Shown: one piece after another, positions 16,494 to 26,141 of the stretch
Position numbering within the stretch: the stretch's first letter is position 1
Layout: every line of letters begins with the position of its first letter
Source of the DNA: Acidobacteriaceae bacterium
GTDB lineage: Bacteria; Acidobacteriota; Terriglobia; Terriglobales; Acidobacteriaceae
NCBI GenBank assembly: GCA_027452125.1
Contig: DAIDGZ010000086.1
Coordinates: 1 to 53,685 of the forward strand
Direction of reading: 5' to 3'
DNA length: 53,685 nt
The notes under the pieces: generated by a model
The model's input: the letters and a program-made list of their open reading frames with translations, nothing else
The model's database searches: none
What the model was told of the DNA's origin: nothing
Position numbers and translations under genes: made by a program

Positions 16494-17804
16494 TCACATT
16501 GCGGCGGCGTTCAAATCTTCTCCGCGCGTCTCTGGCATCCCCGCCAAGCCGATCAACGTGAGCGCCGCCGCTGCTGCGAGGTAGTAGCCCACGTAGGACA
16601 GGCCATAACGCCTGGCCAGCCAGGTGGCGATATAAGGCGCCAACGATGCACCAAAGATGCCTGCAAAGTTGAAGGCGAGAGAGCTGCCCGTGTAGCGCAC
16701 TGCCGTGGGAAATAGCTCGGAGAGAACGGTGCCCAATGGACCATACGTCATACCCATCAGGGCCAGCCCCAGGGCCATCATGGCCATGGCTCCCAACGTG
16801 CCTGCCTGGAAAAGAGGCGCTAACACCAGTCCGAAGAGACCAATGGCTACGGTGACACCTAACAGGGCTGATCGCCTGCCGCGCTCGGCAAGCAGCGCGG
16901 AGAGGGGGATGGTCAAAGCAAAAAACACGATATCGCCAAGCTGCATCAGCAGGAACTGCTCCCGGCTGTAGCCCAGTGCTTCTGTTCCCCAGGCCAGCGC
17001 GAAGACGGTCATCAGATAAAACAGCACGAAGGTCGCCAGGCTCACCAGGATCCCCACTACTAGGGTGCGCGTGTGATGCCGGAACACAGTCCACATCGGC
17101 ACCTTAACCCGTTCGCGCCGCTCCATCGCCGCCTGAAAAATCGGAGTCTCAGTGATGGTAAGCCGCACGTAGAGTCCCACCAGCACCAGCACGCTGCTTG
17201 CCAGGAATGGAAGCCGCCAGCCAAAGCTGAAAAACTGCGCGTCGGTCATCCAGTGTGAAAGAGCTAGAAACACTCCACCAGAGAGCAAAAAGCCCGCCGG
17301 CGCACCCAGTTGCGGGAACATCCCATACCAGGCGCGCTTGTGCGGTGGAGCATTCTCCGTGGCCAGCAGCACAGCCCCGCCCCACTCGCCCCCCAGCCCC
17401 AGCCCCTGGCCAAACCGGCAGAGCGCCAGCAGCAGCGGCGCTGCCAGACCGATGGTCTGGTAGGACGGCAAGAGGCCGATCAGCACAGTGGACAGACCCA
17501 TGGTAGATAGCGCCACCACCAGCGTGGTCTTGCGGCCCACCCGGTCACCAAAGTGGCCGAAGAGTGCAGAACCGATAGGCCTGGCTAAAAAGGCAATCGC
17601 GAAGGTGGCCAGCGAGGCCAGCACCGCCGATGCCGGATCGGCGGCTGGAAAAAACAGCTTCGGAAAGACCAGAACAGCAGCCGTAGCGTAGATGTAGAAA
17701 TCGAAAAACTCGATGGTGGTCCCAACCATGCTGGCAAAAAGCACCTGCCGGGGGGTGTTTTTGCGGGCGACGCGTTCTGCCTGTTGCATTTGCATCCTTG
17801 CCAT
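16494..17804 (-). CDS. MHS-family MFS transporter (ShiA/ProP/KgtP-like)
   Basis: A 436-residue, 12-helix proton symporter. TM1 is followed by IEFFDFYIYATAA, the hallmark of the metabolite:H+ symporter family. The loop 2-3 motif GHFGDRVGRKTTL and the RFGQGLGLGGEWGGA segment are typical too. Relatives carry shikimate, 2-oxoglutarate, citrate or proline/betaine; the substrate cannot be chosen here. The start is uncertain among ATG codons at 17804, 17795 and 17789; the first has AGGA just upstream. Divergent from guaA across 241 bp. Confidence 0.9.
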   Translation of the reverse strand: MARMQMQQAERVARKNTPRQVLFASMVGTTIEFFDFYIYATAAVLVFPKLFFPAADPASAVLASLATFAIAFLARPIGSALFGHFGDRVGRKTTLVVALSTMGLSTVLIGLLPSYQTIGLAAPLLLALCRFGQGLGLGGEWGGAVLLATENAPPHKRAWYGMFPQLGAPAGFLLSGGVFLALSHWMTDAQFFSFGWRLPFLASSVLVLVGLYVRLTITETPIFQAAMERRERVKVPMWTVFRHHTRTLVVGILVSLATFVLFYLMTVFALAWGTEALGYSREQFLLMQLGDIVFFALTIPLSALLAERGRRSALLGVTVAIGLFGLVLAPLFQAGTLGAMAMMALGLALMGMTYGPLGTVLSELFPTAVRYTGSSLAFNFAGIFGASLAPYIATWLARRYGLSYVGYYLAAAAALTLIGLAGMPETRGEDLNAAAM

Positions 17805-18045
17805 TGTCCTGTACGGCCTTCCCGCGCACTCTGCGCATCTGCCTGAAGAGGTACACGCCCCCTAAGTGGCTGGGCGTCTTGGTAAAAGCGGTCACTAATT
17901 TGAGGTGCAGGGGAAAAACCTGAATCTTGGGGCTGATCAGCCTGCGCAAAGGATTGCACAGGACTCACAGCTTTGAACAGGAAAATCGCCCCTGACTCGC
18001 AGCTGACATCTTTACAGCAACTCAGCCCTCCTGAAACACTGAAGG
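17805..18045. promoter_or_regulatory. divergent spacer between the MFS gene and guaA
   Basis: 241 bp that must hold both start regions. I see no purine-riboswitch core and no high-scoring -35/-10 pair. There is a GGGGAAAAACCT segment near 17910. Confidence 0.3.
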
Positions 18046-19596
18046 GTGGACACCCAAACCATTGTTATCCTCGACTTCGGCTCGCAATATACCCAGCTGA
18101 TAGCACGGCGTATCCGCGAGCAAAACGTCTTCTCCGTCGTGCTCCCTTGTACGACGCCTCTTGCCGAGATTGAAGCCCACCACCCCATCGGTCTCATCCT
18201 CTCCGGCGGCCCTTCTTCGGTGTACGACGCCGACGCGCCGGCCGCTGATCCCCGTCTATTGAACTTGAATCTGCCTATCCTCGGCATTTGCTATGGTTTA
18301 CAGTTCATCGTGCACCATCTCGGCGGCAAGGTCCGCTCCGCGCCAAAGCGCGAGTATGGCCATGCCGAGGTGACCGTGGAAGACAGCGCCACGCCGCTCT
18401 TTGCTGGGCTGCCACCTACGCTTGCAGTGTGGATGAGCCATGGCGACGAGGCCCTTGAATTGCCCACTGGCTTCCATCGCACCGCAGTCACCTCCAACGC
18501 CCTCGCCGGTATTGCCAACCCCGAGCGTCGCGTGTGGGCAGTCCAGTTCCACCCCGAGGTGCACCACACACCGCTTGGCCCGCAACTGCTGCGCAACTTC
18601 GTCTTTGGCATCTGCGGTGCGTTGGGCGATTGGACCCCGGCGCACTTCATTGAGACCACCGTGGCCCAGATTCGCCACAAGGTCGGAGACGGCCATGTGA
18701 TCTGCGGCCTCTCCGGCGGCGTGGACTCCTCAGTGGCCGCCATGCTGGTGCACAAGGCCATCGGCAAACAGCTCACCTGCATCTTTGTGAATAATGGCGT
18801 TCTGCGCAAAAACGAGTTCCAGAAGGTACAGGAAAACCTGCGCGACAAGCTCGGTTTGAACATAGTGGCCGTTGATGCCAGCGAACGATTCCTGAGTAAA
18901 CTGGCGGGGGTCACCGACCCGGAAAAGAAACGCAAGATTATCGGCGCTGAGTTTATCGCCGTATTCGACGACGAAGCGCACCGTATCGCCCGCGAGACCG
19001 GTGGGGTGGACTGGCTCGTGCAAGGCACCCTGTACCCAGATGTCATTGAATCCAGCAGCGTGAAGGGTCCTAGCCAAACCATCAAAAGCCACCACAACGT
19101 CGGCGGCCTGCCAGAGCACATGAAGCTCAAGCTGATTGAACCGCTGCGCGATCTCTTCAAGGATGAGGTGCGTCGCATCGGCCGCGACTTGGATATGCCG
19201 GAAGATGTGCTCGGCCGCCAGCCTTTCCCTGGTCCCGGCCTGGCTGTCCGCATCCTGGGCGAAGTGACGCCTGACCGCGTTGCCCTGCTGCAGGAAGCCG
19301 ATGAGATCGTCGTCTCCGAGATCAAGGCCGCAGGGCTCTACTCGCAGATATGGCAAAGTTTTGCCGTCCTGCTGCCGGTGATGAGCGTAGGCGTAATGGG
19401 CGACCAGCGCACCTACGCCTACACATGCGCCATCCGCGCCGTACACTCCGAAGACGGTATGACCGCCGATTGGACGCCACTGCCCTACGACGTGCTCAAG
19501 CGCATCTCCAGCCGTATTGTGAATGAGGTGCGCGGCATCAACCGCGTGGTCTACGACATCACGTCAAAGCCGCCGGGCACGATTGAGTGGGAATAA
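18046..19596 (+). CDS. guaA: GMP synthase (glutamine-hydrolysing)
   Basis: Converts XMP to GMP using glutamine and ATP. It has 516 residues, the normal length. The N-terminal class I amidotransferase has the triad Cys82 (GICYG), His169 and Glu171 (FHPEVH). The ATP-pyrophosphatase has the P-loop SGGVDSSV (223-230). The dimerisation domain ends in [13 protein letters not shown], the family C-terminus. The start is GTG at 18046; its GAAGG lies very close. A terminator hairpin begins 8 bp after the stop. Confidence 0.98.
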   Translation: MDTQTIVILDFGSQYTQLIARRIREQNVFSVVLPCTTPLAEIEAHHPIGLILSGGPSSVYDADAPAADPRLLNLNLPILGICYGLQFIVHHLGGKVRSAPKREYGHAEVTVEDSATPLFAGLPPTLAVWMSHGDEALELPTGFHRTAVTSNALAGIANPERRVWAVQFHPEVHHTPLGPQLLRNFVFGICGALGDWTPAHFIETTVAQIRHKVGDGHVICGLSGGVDSSVAAMLVHKAIGKQLTCIFVNNGVLRKNEFQKVQENLRDKLGLNIVAVDASERFLSKLAGVTDPEKKRKIIGAEFIAVFDDEAHRIARETGGVDWLVQGTLYPDVIESSSVKGPSQTIKSHHNVGGLPEHMKLKLIEPLRDLFKDEVRRIGRDLDMPEDVLGRQPFPGPGLAVRILGEVTPDRVALLQEADEIVVSEIKAAGLYSQIWQSFAVLLPVMSVGVMGDQRTYAYTCAIRAVHSEDGMTADWTPLPYDVLKRISSRIVNEVRGINRVVYDITSKPPGTIEWE

Positions 19597-19603
19597 CCGA
19601 TGC

Positions 19604-19636
19604 GCAGCCGGAGGCGAAACCTAAACCTCCGGCTGC
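19604..19636. terminator. hairpin shared by guaA and the DUF2165 gene
   Basis: GCAGCCGGAGG (19604-19614) pairs perfectly with CCTCCGGCTGC (19626-19636). It sits between convergent genes and overlaps the stop codon and last codons of the minus-strand gene. There is no long T-run on either strand. Confidence 0.65.
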
Positions 19637-20109
19637 AGCAGAATCAACAAGACCAGTCCGCTGACCATAAAGTTTCGTCCCGCCGCCTGCTGTCCATTCC
19701 ACACCGCTGACTGCCACATCAGGAACCATTCGCCCCCCACGGCAAGGAATGCTACCAGCCAAAGAAGCAGCGACAGCACAAGGCCGGCAACCGCAATGTT
19801 GCAGGCCTCGCGAAACTCTGCGCTGCCCAGTTGTCGCGCCCTCAGCAGACGTACGCTTCCCCATACCAACAGTGCCGCTGTAGCCGTTTCCCACGCGATA
19901 ATGCCCCAGTAAAAAATCAGATGGGCCGTGGACCACGGCAGCGCACGCCACAACCCGGAGTTGCCGGGGAACGTGGTGTCCATGCGCAGTACATGACGTA
20001 CAAACTGGTAGTTCGAGTTGAAATCAGTAAGGTTATTGAAAACCACAAGCGCAAAGAACAGCGCTACTGCAGCCACTAGAAGAATCTTCGCCCAACGCAC
20101 CACGTTCAT
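19621..20109 (-). CDS. DUF2165 family small integral membrane protein
   Basis: 162 residues with four hydrophobic helices. The pattern ...NNLTDFNSNYQFVRHVL.MDTTFP... followed by ...AHLIFYWGIIAWE... is that of the DUF2165 family. Function is unknown for the family. The ATG at 20109 has an excellent AAGGAGA site; the longer reading starts inside the upstream gene. It is the last gene of the 19.6-24.7 kb minus-strand operon, 20 bp behind the lactonase gene. Confidence 0.85.
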   Translation of the reverse strand: MNVVRWAKILLVAAVALFFALVVFNNLTDFNSNYQFVRHVLRMDTTFPGNSGLWRALPWSTAHLIFYWGIIAWETATAALLVWGSVRLLRARQLGSAEFREACNIAVAGLVLSLLLWLVAFLAVGGEWFLMWQSAVWNGQQAAGRNFMVSGLVLLILLQPEV

Positions 20110-20129
20110 CGCGTCTCCTTGTGGCCCGC

Positions 20130-21347
20130 CTACGAGAAGAACAGCATGCATGCCGGGCTGCCGACAGGCGTGTACTCGCCGGTGAAGGTGAGCAGGCCAG
20201 TCTCCCGATTTACCCGAAAGGAGGTGAGGCAGTCGCTCTTCTGGTTGCAGACATACAAAAACCTGCCGCTAGGATCCATGCGGAAGCTGCGCGGATAATC
20301 GCCCATCGTCGAAGCCTCGCCCGCGTAGCGGATGCGTCCGTCGGGACTGATGGCGCATACGGTGATGGTGTCATGCAGCCGGTTGGCGGCATAGAGAAAT
20401 CTTCCGTCTTTCGACACGGCAATCTCCGAGGCAAAGTTGCTTCCGGCAAAGCCCGCAGGCAGTGACGAAATCGTCTCTATATGCGCCAGCGCTCCTCGTT
20501 CGCCATCATAGTGAAAGAAGGCTATGCTCGAGGCCTCTTCTTGCAATGAATAGAGCCAGCGGCCGTTGGGGTGAAAGACGAAATGCCTTGGACCATCTCC
20601 AGAGGGCAATGCAACATGCGGGGTTCCTGCGGAAGGCCTCAGCTTACCTCTGGCCGCATCGAACCGGTAGACGTAGATGCGATCCTGTCCCAGATCCGTA
20701 GCCAGCACAAAACGATTATGCGGATCGGCAGCGATCATGTGTGCATGCGGCTTGTCGTGCCCGCTGATGGCAAAGCTCCCCCGGGGGGCGCTTGTGGCGT
20801 GCTGCGCGCCCACAGAGTCGGAGTCCTGATGTACATCGATCGCCCTGCCCAGCGATCCATCTCCCTGCACCGGCAGCACGGCGATGCCGCCGCCACCATA
20901 GTTGGCTACGAACACGAAATCTCTCGTGGCATCCAGGCTGAGATAGGCGGGCTGTGCACTCGCCGAGCTTACTGTGTTGATGGCGTGCAGCATCCCGCTC
21001 CCCGCATCGATCGCAAATGCGCTCAACGATCCATTGCGCCCCTGGTAATCACTGATCTCATTCAGCGCATAGAGATGCCCTCGCCGCGGATCAAAATCCA
21101 GCCAGGAAGGACTGGGCGTCTGCGCCACTAGCCGAGGCTGTGACAATCGACCCGTCTGCGCGTCCATCTCCACCAGGTAAATGCCCTCGCCGTTACCGCG
21201 ATTTTCCGCCTCGCCGGTGTAGGTGCCCACGTAAGCCAGGCGCTTGCCATTAAGGATGCGGGACTGCTGGGCGCTGCCCTCCGCCGCATAGGCCGCGGCC
21301 AATGCGGCGGAACTCTTGACAAAAGCTCTGCGTGTTATGTCCTGCAT
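20130..21347 (-). CDS. Tat-exported lactonase-family beta-propeller protein (YbhE/Pgl-like)
   Basis: 405 residues. The N-terminus TRRAFVKSSAALAAAYA is a twin-arginine signal, so the protein should reach the periplasm folded. The body is the seven-bladed 6-phosphogluconolactonase/muconate-cyclase fold, with FVANYGGGGIAVLPV, DKPHAHMI, LGQDRIYVYRFD, GDGPRHFVFHPNGRWLY and YPRSFRMDPSGRFLY. These are closer to active lactonases than the lipoprotein propellers at 9.8-13.9 kb. GAGGAGAAG precedes the ATG at 21347. In the island it could open a sugar or amino-acid-derived lactone. The substrate is unknown. Confidence 0.88.
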   Translation of the reverse strand: MQDITRRAFVKSSAALAAAYAAEGSAQQSRILNGKRLAYVGTYTGEAENRGNGEGIYLVEMDAQTGRLSQPRLVAQTPSPSWLDFDPRRGHLYALNEISDYQGRNGSLSAFAIDAGSGMLHAINTVSSASAQPAYLSLDATRDFVFVANYGGGGIAVLPVQGDGSLGRAIDVHQDSDSVGAQHATSAPRGSFAISGHDKPHAHMIAADPHNRFVLATDLGQDRIYVYRFDAARGKLRPSAGTPHVALPSGDGPRHFVFHPNGRWLYSLQEEASSIAFFHYDGERGALAHIETISSLPAGFAGSNFASEIAVSKDGRFLYAANRLHDTITVCAISPDGRIRYAGEASTMGDYPRSFRMDPSGRFLYVCNQKSDCLTSFRVNRETGLLTFTGEYTPVGSPACMLFFS

Positions 21348-21393
21348 CTGCTTCTCCTCATTCCTGTGTCACTCGGTCACGCCTCATCGCGCT

Positions 21394-22743
21394 CTAAGCA
21401 AAGTGCCACAAACAAGCAGTGAAGCACAGAGCCACAACCGAGATGATGGTTTCGCACACAGTCCACGTCTTGAGCGTCTGTCCTACGCTCATACCGTAGT
21501 ACTCTTTCACCAGCCAGAAGCCGCCATCGTTTACGTGCGAAAAGATCAGTGATCCTGCGCCTGTTGCAATTGCCAGCAACTCTGGATGCATGCCTGTGCT
21601 ATGGAGTGCGATGGGAGCCACGATGCTGGCTGCCGTGGACATAGCCACTGTGGCCGATCCGGTGGCAACACGCAATAGTGCTGCCAGTAGCCACGCCAGC
21701 AACAGCAGTGGCACGTGGCTGCGTAACGCTGCCACGATTATCGCGCTGGAGACACCGCTGTCTTGCAGAATGCGCCCGAATCCGCCTCCTGCGCCCACCA
21801 GAAGCGTGATAGCTGCGGTTGGTCCCAGGCACTCGTTGCTGAAGTGCAGCACGGTATCGCGTGAGAATCCCCGCATCGTGCCGAGCGTTACAAAACTGCA
21901 GACCGCACCGATCAACAATGCCAGGTCATCATTGCCCAGCAGGTGTAGCACCGCATTCAATCCACTGCCCCGCGCCGTAAACATATCTGCCCAGCTTCCG
22001 GCAAGAATCAGCAACACAGGCAGAAGAATCGTTATCAGGCTGAGCCAGAAGCTCGGCTCACTCTGGCGCTCATCGTGTGCCGTGAGTTCCACGGCCATTG
22101 CATTGTCGCCACTCAAATGCACATGCGGCGCAATGAACCGCGCATAGACCGGCCCGGCAATCACCGCAGTGGGCAGGCCCACCAGCAGTGCGTAGAAAAT
22201 CATCTTGCCCATATCCGCGTGATAGATGCTCACGGCCAGCATTGCCGCCGGATGTGGCGGCACGAGTCCCTGGGCCACACTCAATCCCGCTACCATCGGC
22301 AGTCCAAGCTCGACCAGGGAACGGCCGGTCTTCTGCGCAACGGTAAACAGTACCGGAACCAGAAGTACAAAGCCCACCTCAAAGAAAGCCGGAAGACCAA
22401 TCAGTAATCCGATAAGCACCATCGCCCACGGCACATTCTTTTCGCCGAAGATGCGGATGAGGGTATAGGCAATGCGGCTGGCTGCCCCGGACTCAGCCAT
22501 CATCTTGCCCAACATCGTGCCTAAAGCGACAATGATCGCGATATGTCCCAGCGTGTTGCCAACACCGGTTTCAAAGGAGTGGATGATGTTGTTGAGAGGC
22601 ATGCCAGCCACTGCAGCCAGCCCTAGCGATGCCACCATCAGCGTGATCACCGGATTCAGCTTCACCACGGCGATGAGCACAATCAGGCCGATCACCGAAA
22701 TCAGCGCCGCCGACAGAAGAAAGATGCTATGAGGATCCATCAT
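21394..22743 (-). CDS. GntP/DsdX-family proton symporter
   Basis: 449 residues, about 12 membrane spans. PAFFEVGFVLLVPV, GLVPPHPAAM, ATGSATVAMSTAA and the late FSHVNDGGFWLVKEY are family signatures. The family includes gluconate (GntP/GntT) and D-serine (DsdX) permeases, which are hard to separate by eye. Next to a D-aminoacylase, RidA and a D-serine-dehydratase-like enzyme, a D-amino acid or its N-acyl form is the better guess. Tandem ATG codons at 22743 and 22740; no clear ribosome site nearby. Confidence 0.9.
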   Translation of the reverse strand: MMDPHSIFLLSAALISVIGLIVLIAVVKLNPVITLMVASLGLAAVAGMPLNNIIHSFETGVGNTLGHIAIIVALGTMLGKMMAESGAASRIAYTLIRIFGEKNVPWAMVLIGLLIGLPAFFEVGFVLLVPVLFTVAQKTGRSLVELGLPMVAGLSVAQGLVPPHPAAMLAVSIYHADMGKMIFYALLVGLPTAVIAGPVYARFIAPHVHLSGDNAMAVELTAHDERQSEPSFWLSLITILLPVLLILAGSWADMFTARGSGLNAVLHLLGNDDLALLIGAVCSFVTLGTMRGFSRDTVLHFSNECLGPTAAITLLVGAGGGFGRILQDSGVSSAIIVAALRSHVPLLLLAWLLAALLRVATGSATVAMSTAASIVAPIALHSTGMHPELLAIATGAGSLIFSHVNDGGFWLVKEYYGMSVGQTLKTWTVCETIISVVALCFTACLWHFA

Positions 22744-22810
22744 AAGAGGAAGAAGAGTGCGCTCCCTTTATATGCTGAGGCGTGCTTGTGGAGCAACCAT
22801 CAGGCCGACT

Positions 22811-23203
22811 TCATGCTCCGGGCTCTTTGTAGGCAACGCAATCGATCTCCACCTTACAGTCCACCACCATACTCGACACCACGCAGGACCGCGCCGGGGG
22901 ATGCTGTCCAAAAAACTCCTTGAAGACCGTATTGAATGCGGCAAAGTCACGCGGATCATCCAGCCAGACGCCGCAGCGCACCACGTGCTCCGGTCCATAG
23001 CTGGCCTCTTGCAAAATGGCCAGCAAGTTGGCAATCGCCTGCCGCGACTGCGCGGTGATTCCACCGGCAACAATTTCACCATTGACCATCGGTGTCTGCC
23101 CGGACACGTGCAGCCACCCGTTCACCTCTACTGCCCGCGCAAAGGGAAGATGTTGCCCACCTGTTCCCTTGCCGCCCTCTATCCCATAACGTTTAATGCT
23201 CAT
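22811..23203 (-). CDS. RidA/YjgF family enamine/imine deaminase
   Basis: 130-residue cytosolic trimer-forming protein. The active-site Arg lies in PPARSCVVSSMVVDCKVEID, and a Gly-rich strand and SGQTPMVNGEIV come early. RidA hydrolyses the reactive 2-aminoacrylate-type enamines released by PLP dehydratases. That fits the PLP enzyme encoded divergently at 24744. AAGGAAG precedes the ATG at 23203. It lies 28 bp after the deacylase gene, so it is in the same operon. Confidence 0.93.
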   Translation of the reverse strand: MSIKRYGIEGGKGTGGQHLPFARAVEVNGWLHVSGQTPMVNGEIVAGGITAQSRQAIANLLAILQEASYGPEHVVRCGVWLDDPRDFAAFNTVFKEFFGQHPPARSCVVSSMVVDCKVEIDCVAYKEPGA

Positions 23204-23231
23204 TCTTCACTTCCTTCCTGCTGTACATCCA

Positions 23232-24683
23232 CTACTGAACCCACTCAGCCTTACCACGTGCAACAAATGTCCCGGCACGCTCGCCGGTCGCACCGTTGCA
23301 CGTGTAGGCCAACTCTCCGTTTACCCATACTGAAATTATGCCTTCGGCCGGGCTGACCGGATCGCTGAAGGTGGCTGTATCCGCAATCTTCTGCGCATCG
23401 AAGAGCACCAGATCCGCGGAGTAGCCCACACGAATCAAGCCGCGTCCGGCTAGCCCAAAGCGCTGCGCGGGCATGCCTGTCATCTTGTGGACCGCCTCAG
23501 ACAGTGAAAATAGCTTTTCATCGCGACTGTAGTGGCCCAGCACGCGGGGAAATGTTCCCCACAGCCGCGGATGAGGACGCGGATCGCAGGGCAATCCATC
23601 AGAGCCGATCATGGTTGCCTTGTGAGCCAGAATACGCCGCATATCATCTTCCGCAATGCTGTGATAGATGGCACCCGCGGGCTGCAAGCGCTGCGCCGCC
23701 TCCAGTTGACTCACATTCCATGCTGCTGCAATCTCTGACAGGGTGCGGCCCGCCATTTCTTCATGCGGCTCGCTCCACGTGATGGTGATCTTGACCCGCT
23801 CATCCACCTGGCGCAGGTCCAGCGTGCTCGATCCTGCCGCGTAGGGATAGCAGTCGCACCCCACCGGCTGCCTCAGTCGCGCAGTTTCCAGCGCCTGCAA
23901 CACCTCGCTACCTCGACCCCAGTTGGCAATGCCAGCACACTTCAGATGTGACACGATCACCGGCACATGGCTTTCACGGCCAATGGTAAAAGCTTCGTCC
24001 AGAGCATCGAGAATGGCATCGGATTCAGTGCGCATGTGCGTGGTGTACACCGCGCCAGCCTCGGCCAGTGGCTCTGCCAGGGCCAACACTTCTTCGGTTG
24101 TCGCAGCATTTGCAGAAAGATAGGCCAGCCCCGTGCTCAGACCCAGTGCGCCATGCCCCAATGCCTCTGCAAGTTGCCCGCGCATGGCGGCGACTTCGGC
24201 AACACTCGCACTACGATCAAGCCGATCCATATGGTTATTCCGCAATGCTGTGTGCCCCACCAGCGCTGCTACATTCACTGCCGGATGCACAGCCTGAACC
24301 GCGGCGCGATAGCCCGCGAAGTGCGGAAAGTGAAACTCTTCCGCTGATCCCAGCAGATTCATCGGATCAGGCAATTCTCCGCGCAGCGTCACAGGTGCTG
24401 CGCTGATGCCGCAGTTGCCGGTAATGACAGTCGTCACGCCCTGGGAAATCTTGGCCAGCATCCGCGGATCGCGCAGCACGACCAAATCGTCATGAGTATG
24501 CACATCGATAAATCCAGGCGCCAGCGTTTGCCCGCGCGCATTGACGCTTCGGGTGGCATCGCACTGTAATTCAGCCCCCATTGCGCAGATGTATCCATCC
24601 ACAACGGCAACGTCCGTGCGGATCGGCGTAGCACCGCTACCGTCCACTACTTGTGCATCTCGAATTATCCAGTCACAGCGCAT
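23232..24683 (-). CDS. N-acyl-D-amino-acid deacylase (D-aminoacylase)
   Basis: 483-residue amidohydrolase-superfamily enzyme that would cleave N-acyl-D-amino acids to a free D-amino acid and a carboxylate. APGFIDVHTHDD (His62 and His64) gives the first metal ligands. GNCGIS (Cys91) is the bridging cysteine typical of D-aminoacylases. AHLKCAG-like VSHLKCAG and IGSDGLPCDPRPHPR are further family marks. The length matches the family. The ATG at 24683 follows GGTGAAG. First gene of the minus-strand operon; the divergent PLP gene starts 60 bp away. Confidence 0.93.
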   Translation of the reverse strand: MRCDWIIRDAQVVDGSGATPIRTDVAVVDGYICAMGAELQCDATRSVNARGQTLAPGFIDVHTHDDLVVLRDPRMLAKISQGVTTVITGNCGISAAPVTLRGELPDPMNLLGSAEEFHFPHFAGYRAAVQAVHPAVNVAALVGHTALRNNHMDRLDRSASVAEVAAMRGQLAEALGHGALGLSTGLAYLSANAATTEEVLALAEPLAEAGAVYTTHMRTESDAILDALDEAFTIGRESHVPVIVSHLKCAGIANWGRGSEVLQALETARLRQPVGCDCYPYAAGSSTLDLRQVDERVKITITWSEPHEEMAGRTLSEIAAAWNVSQLEAAQRLQPAGAIYHSIAEDDMRRILAHKATMIGSDGLPCDPRPHPRLWGTFPRVLGHYSRDEKLFSLSEAVHKMTGMPAQRFGLAGRGLIRVGYSADLVLFDAQKIADTATFSDPVSPAEGIISVWVNGELAYTCNGATGERAGTFVARGKAEWVQ

Positions 24684-24686
24684 CGC

Positions 24687-24728
24687 TTCACCGTAGTCAT
24701 CCTATTACGCTATGATCCATTGCGTCAG
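24687..24728. promoter_or_regulatory. overlapping divergent promoters of the island
   Basis: Only 60 bp separate the two divergent starts. On plus, TTCACC (24687-24692) and TATGAT (24711-24716) are 18 bp apart, giving a start near 24723. On minus, CTGACG (24728-24723) and TAGGAT (24704-24699) are 18 bp apart, giving a 9-nt leader. The boxes overlap, so the two operons would be mutually exclusive or jointly regulated. The matches are moderate. Confidence 0.35.
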
Positions 24729-24743
24729 GTTCAGGAGCATTTG

Positions 24744-26024
24744 GTGCATTCACCCTCGCAACAGTCCGCAATAGATTTATCCTTCATTTCACCGATCCAT
24801 AAGGGTATCGGTACACTCGCGCAAGCCGCCTCGCCCAAAGAGATTGCCTCGTACGGTTGGAATCTGCTGCACGAAGATCTTACCCTGCCCTGCGCCGTGC
24901 TTTATCGCGACAAACTTCAGCACAATCTTGACTGGATGCGACAATTCATCGATGCCTATGGGCTCCGTCTGGCGCCTCACGGCAAGACGACGATGGCGCC
25001 GACTCTCTTCCATAGGCAACTCGCGAGTGGCGCGTGGGGTATCACACTGGCCACTGCACATCAGACCCAGGCCGCCTACGCACATGGTATCCGCCGCGTA
25101 CTGATGGCCAATCAGCTGATCGGGAAGCAGAACATGGCACTCATCGCCATGCTGCTACGCGATCCCGGCTTCGAGTTCTATTGCCTCGTAGACTCTGCAG
25201 AGCAAGTTGACCAATTAGGTCGCTTTTTTTCGGCACAGGGCCATCGCCTCAACGTCCTGCTTGAATTGGGTGTGATGGGAGGTCGTACCGGTGTACGCAA
25301 CGACGCGCAATTGCAAGCTGTGCTCGCAGCTCTCCGCCGTTGGCCAGCTGCGCTGGTGCTCTGCGGCATTGAGCTCTACGAGGGGGTGCTGGATCATGAA
25401 GCGGACATCCGTGCGTTCCTGCAAAGCGCCGTGGCCACTACCCGATCTCTTGCCACACAGAACTGCTTTCAGCGCACCCCAATTCTGCTGTCCGGAGCCG
25501 GCTCCGCCTGGTATGACGTAGTGGCCGAGGAGTTTTCCTCGGCGAACTTTGGCCGTGCGGTGGAGATTGTGCTGCGTCCAGGCTGCTATCTCACCTGTGA
25601 CGTCGGCGCCTACCGTGCAGCGCAGACTCGTATCCTGTCTGGCAATCCCGTAGCGCGGGAGATGCACTCCAACCTCATTCCGGCGCTGCATGTGTGGGGC
25701 TATGTCCAGTCGCGCCCCGAGCCTGAAAAAGCCATTATCGGACTCGGTAAGCGCGATGCGGCATTTGACTCCGGCCTGCCTGTCCCCGCGCTGCATTTTC
25801 GCCCCGGGACCGCGGCGCCCATCCCTGCCCAGGCACATTGGGTACTCACCAAGATGATGGATCAGCACTCCTACCTCAGCGTAGCCGCTGAGGATGATTT
25901 GCGCGTGGGTGACATGCTCGGCTTTGATATTGCACATCCCTGTCTCACTTTTGACAAGTGGCGGGTTCTGCCGATTGTCGATGAGATATTCCAGGTTGTG
26001 GATCTGGTACAGACCTTCTTCTGA
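24744..26024 (+). CDS. D-serine dehydratase / D-threonine aldolase-like PLP enzyme
   Basis: 426-residue fold-type III (alanine-racemase-like) enzyme. LAPHGKTTM places the PLP Lys at about 81. The C-terminal metal ligands of the D-serine dehydratase family are visible as DQH (His375) and AHPC (Cys400). Such enzymes eliminate or cleave D-amino acids with Zn or Mn; database names include 'amino acid deaminase'. I start it at GTG 24744, which has AGGAG 6 bp upstream; an upstream TTG at 24651 reads into the divergent gene. First gene of the plus-strand operon. D-amino-acid specificity is inferred from the fold and the deacylase next door. Confidence 0.88.
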   Translation: MHSPSQQSAIDLSFISPIHKGIGTLAQAASPKEIASYGWNLLHEDLTLPCAVLYRDKLQHNLDWMRQFIDAYGLRLAPHGKTTMAPTLFHRQLASGAWGITLATAHQTQAAYAHGIRRVLMANQLIGKQNMALIAMLLRDPGFEFYCLVDSAEQVDQLGRFFSAQGHRLNVLLELGVMGGRTGVRNDAQLQAVLAALRRWPAALVLCGIELYEGVLDHEADIRAFLQSAVATTRSLATQNCFQRTPILLSGAGSAWYDVVAEEFSSANFGRAVEIVLRPGCYLTCDVGAYRAAQTRILSGNPVAREMHSNLIPALHVWGYVQSRPEPEKAIIGLGKRDAAFDSGLPVPALHFRPGTAAPIPAQAHWVLTKMMDQHSYLSVAAEDDLRVGDMLGFDIAHPCLTFDKWRVLPIVDEIFQVVDLVQTFF

Positions 26025-26141
26025 GAGGTATCCTCGATACCTGCTCAATGCGCTTGACAGAGAGTCTTTCCCCTCTGTCCAATGGCCTCATCATGGCGTA
26101 TGCTCCCAGTGGTATGCCATCTCCCCAGGAGGCTGTTCACA

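Noticed and set aside
18291-19325. 344-codon minus-strand frame in guaA
   Set aside because: Shadow of a certain gene; Ser/Arg/Thr-rich composition typical of antisense reading.
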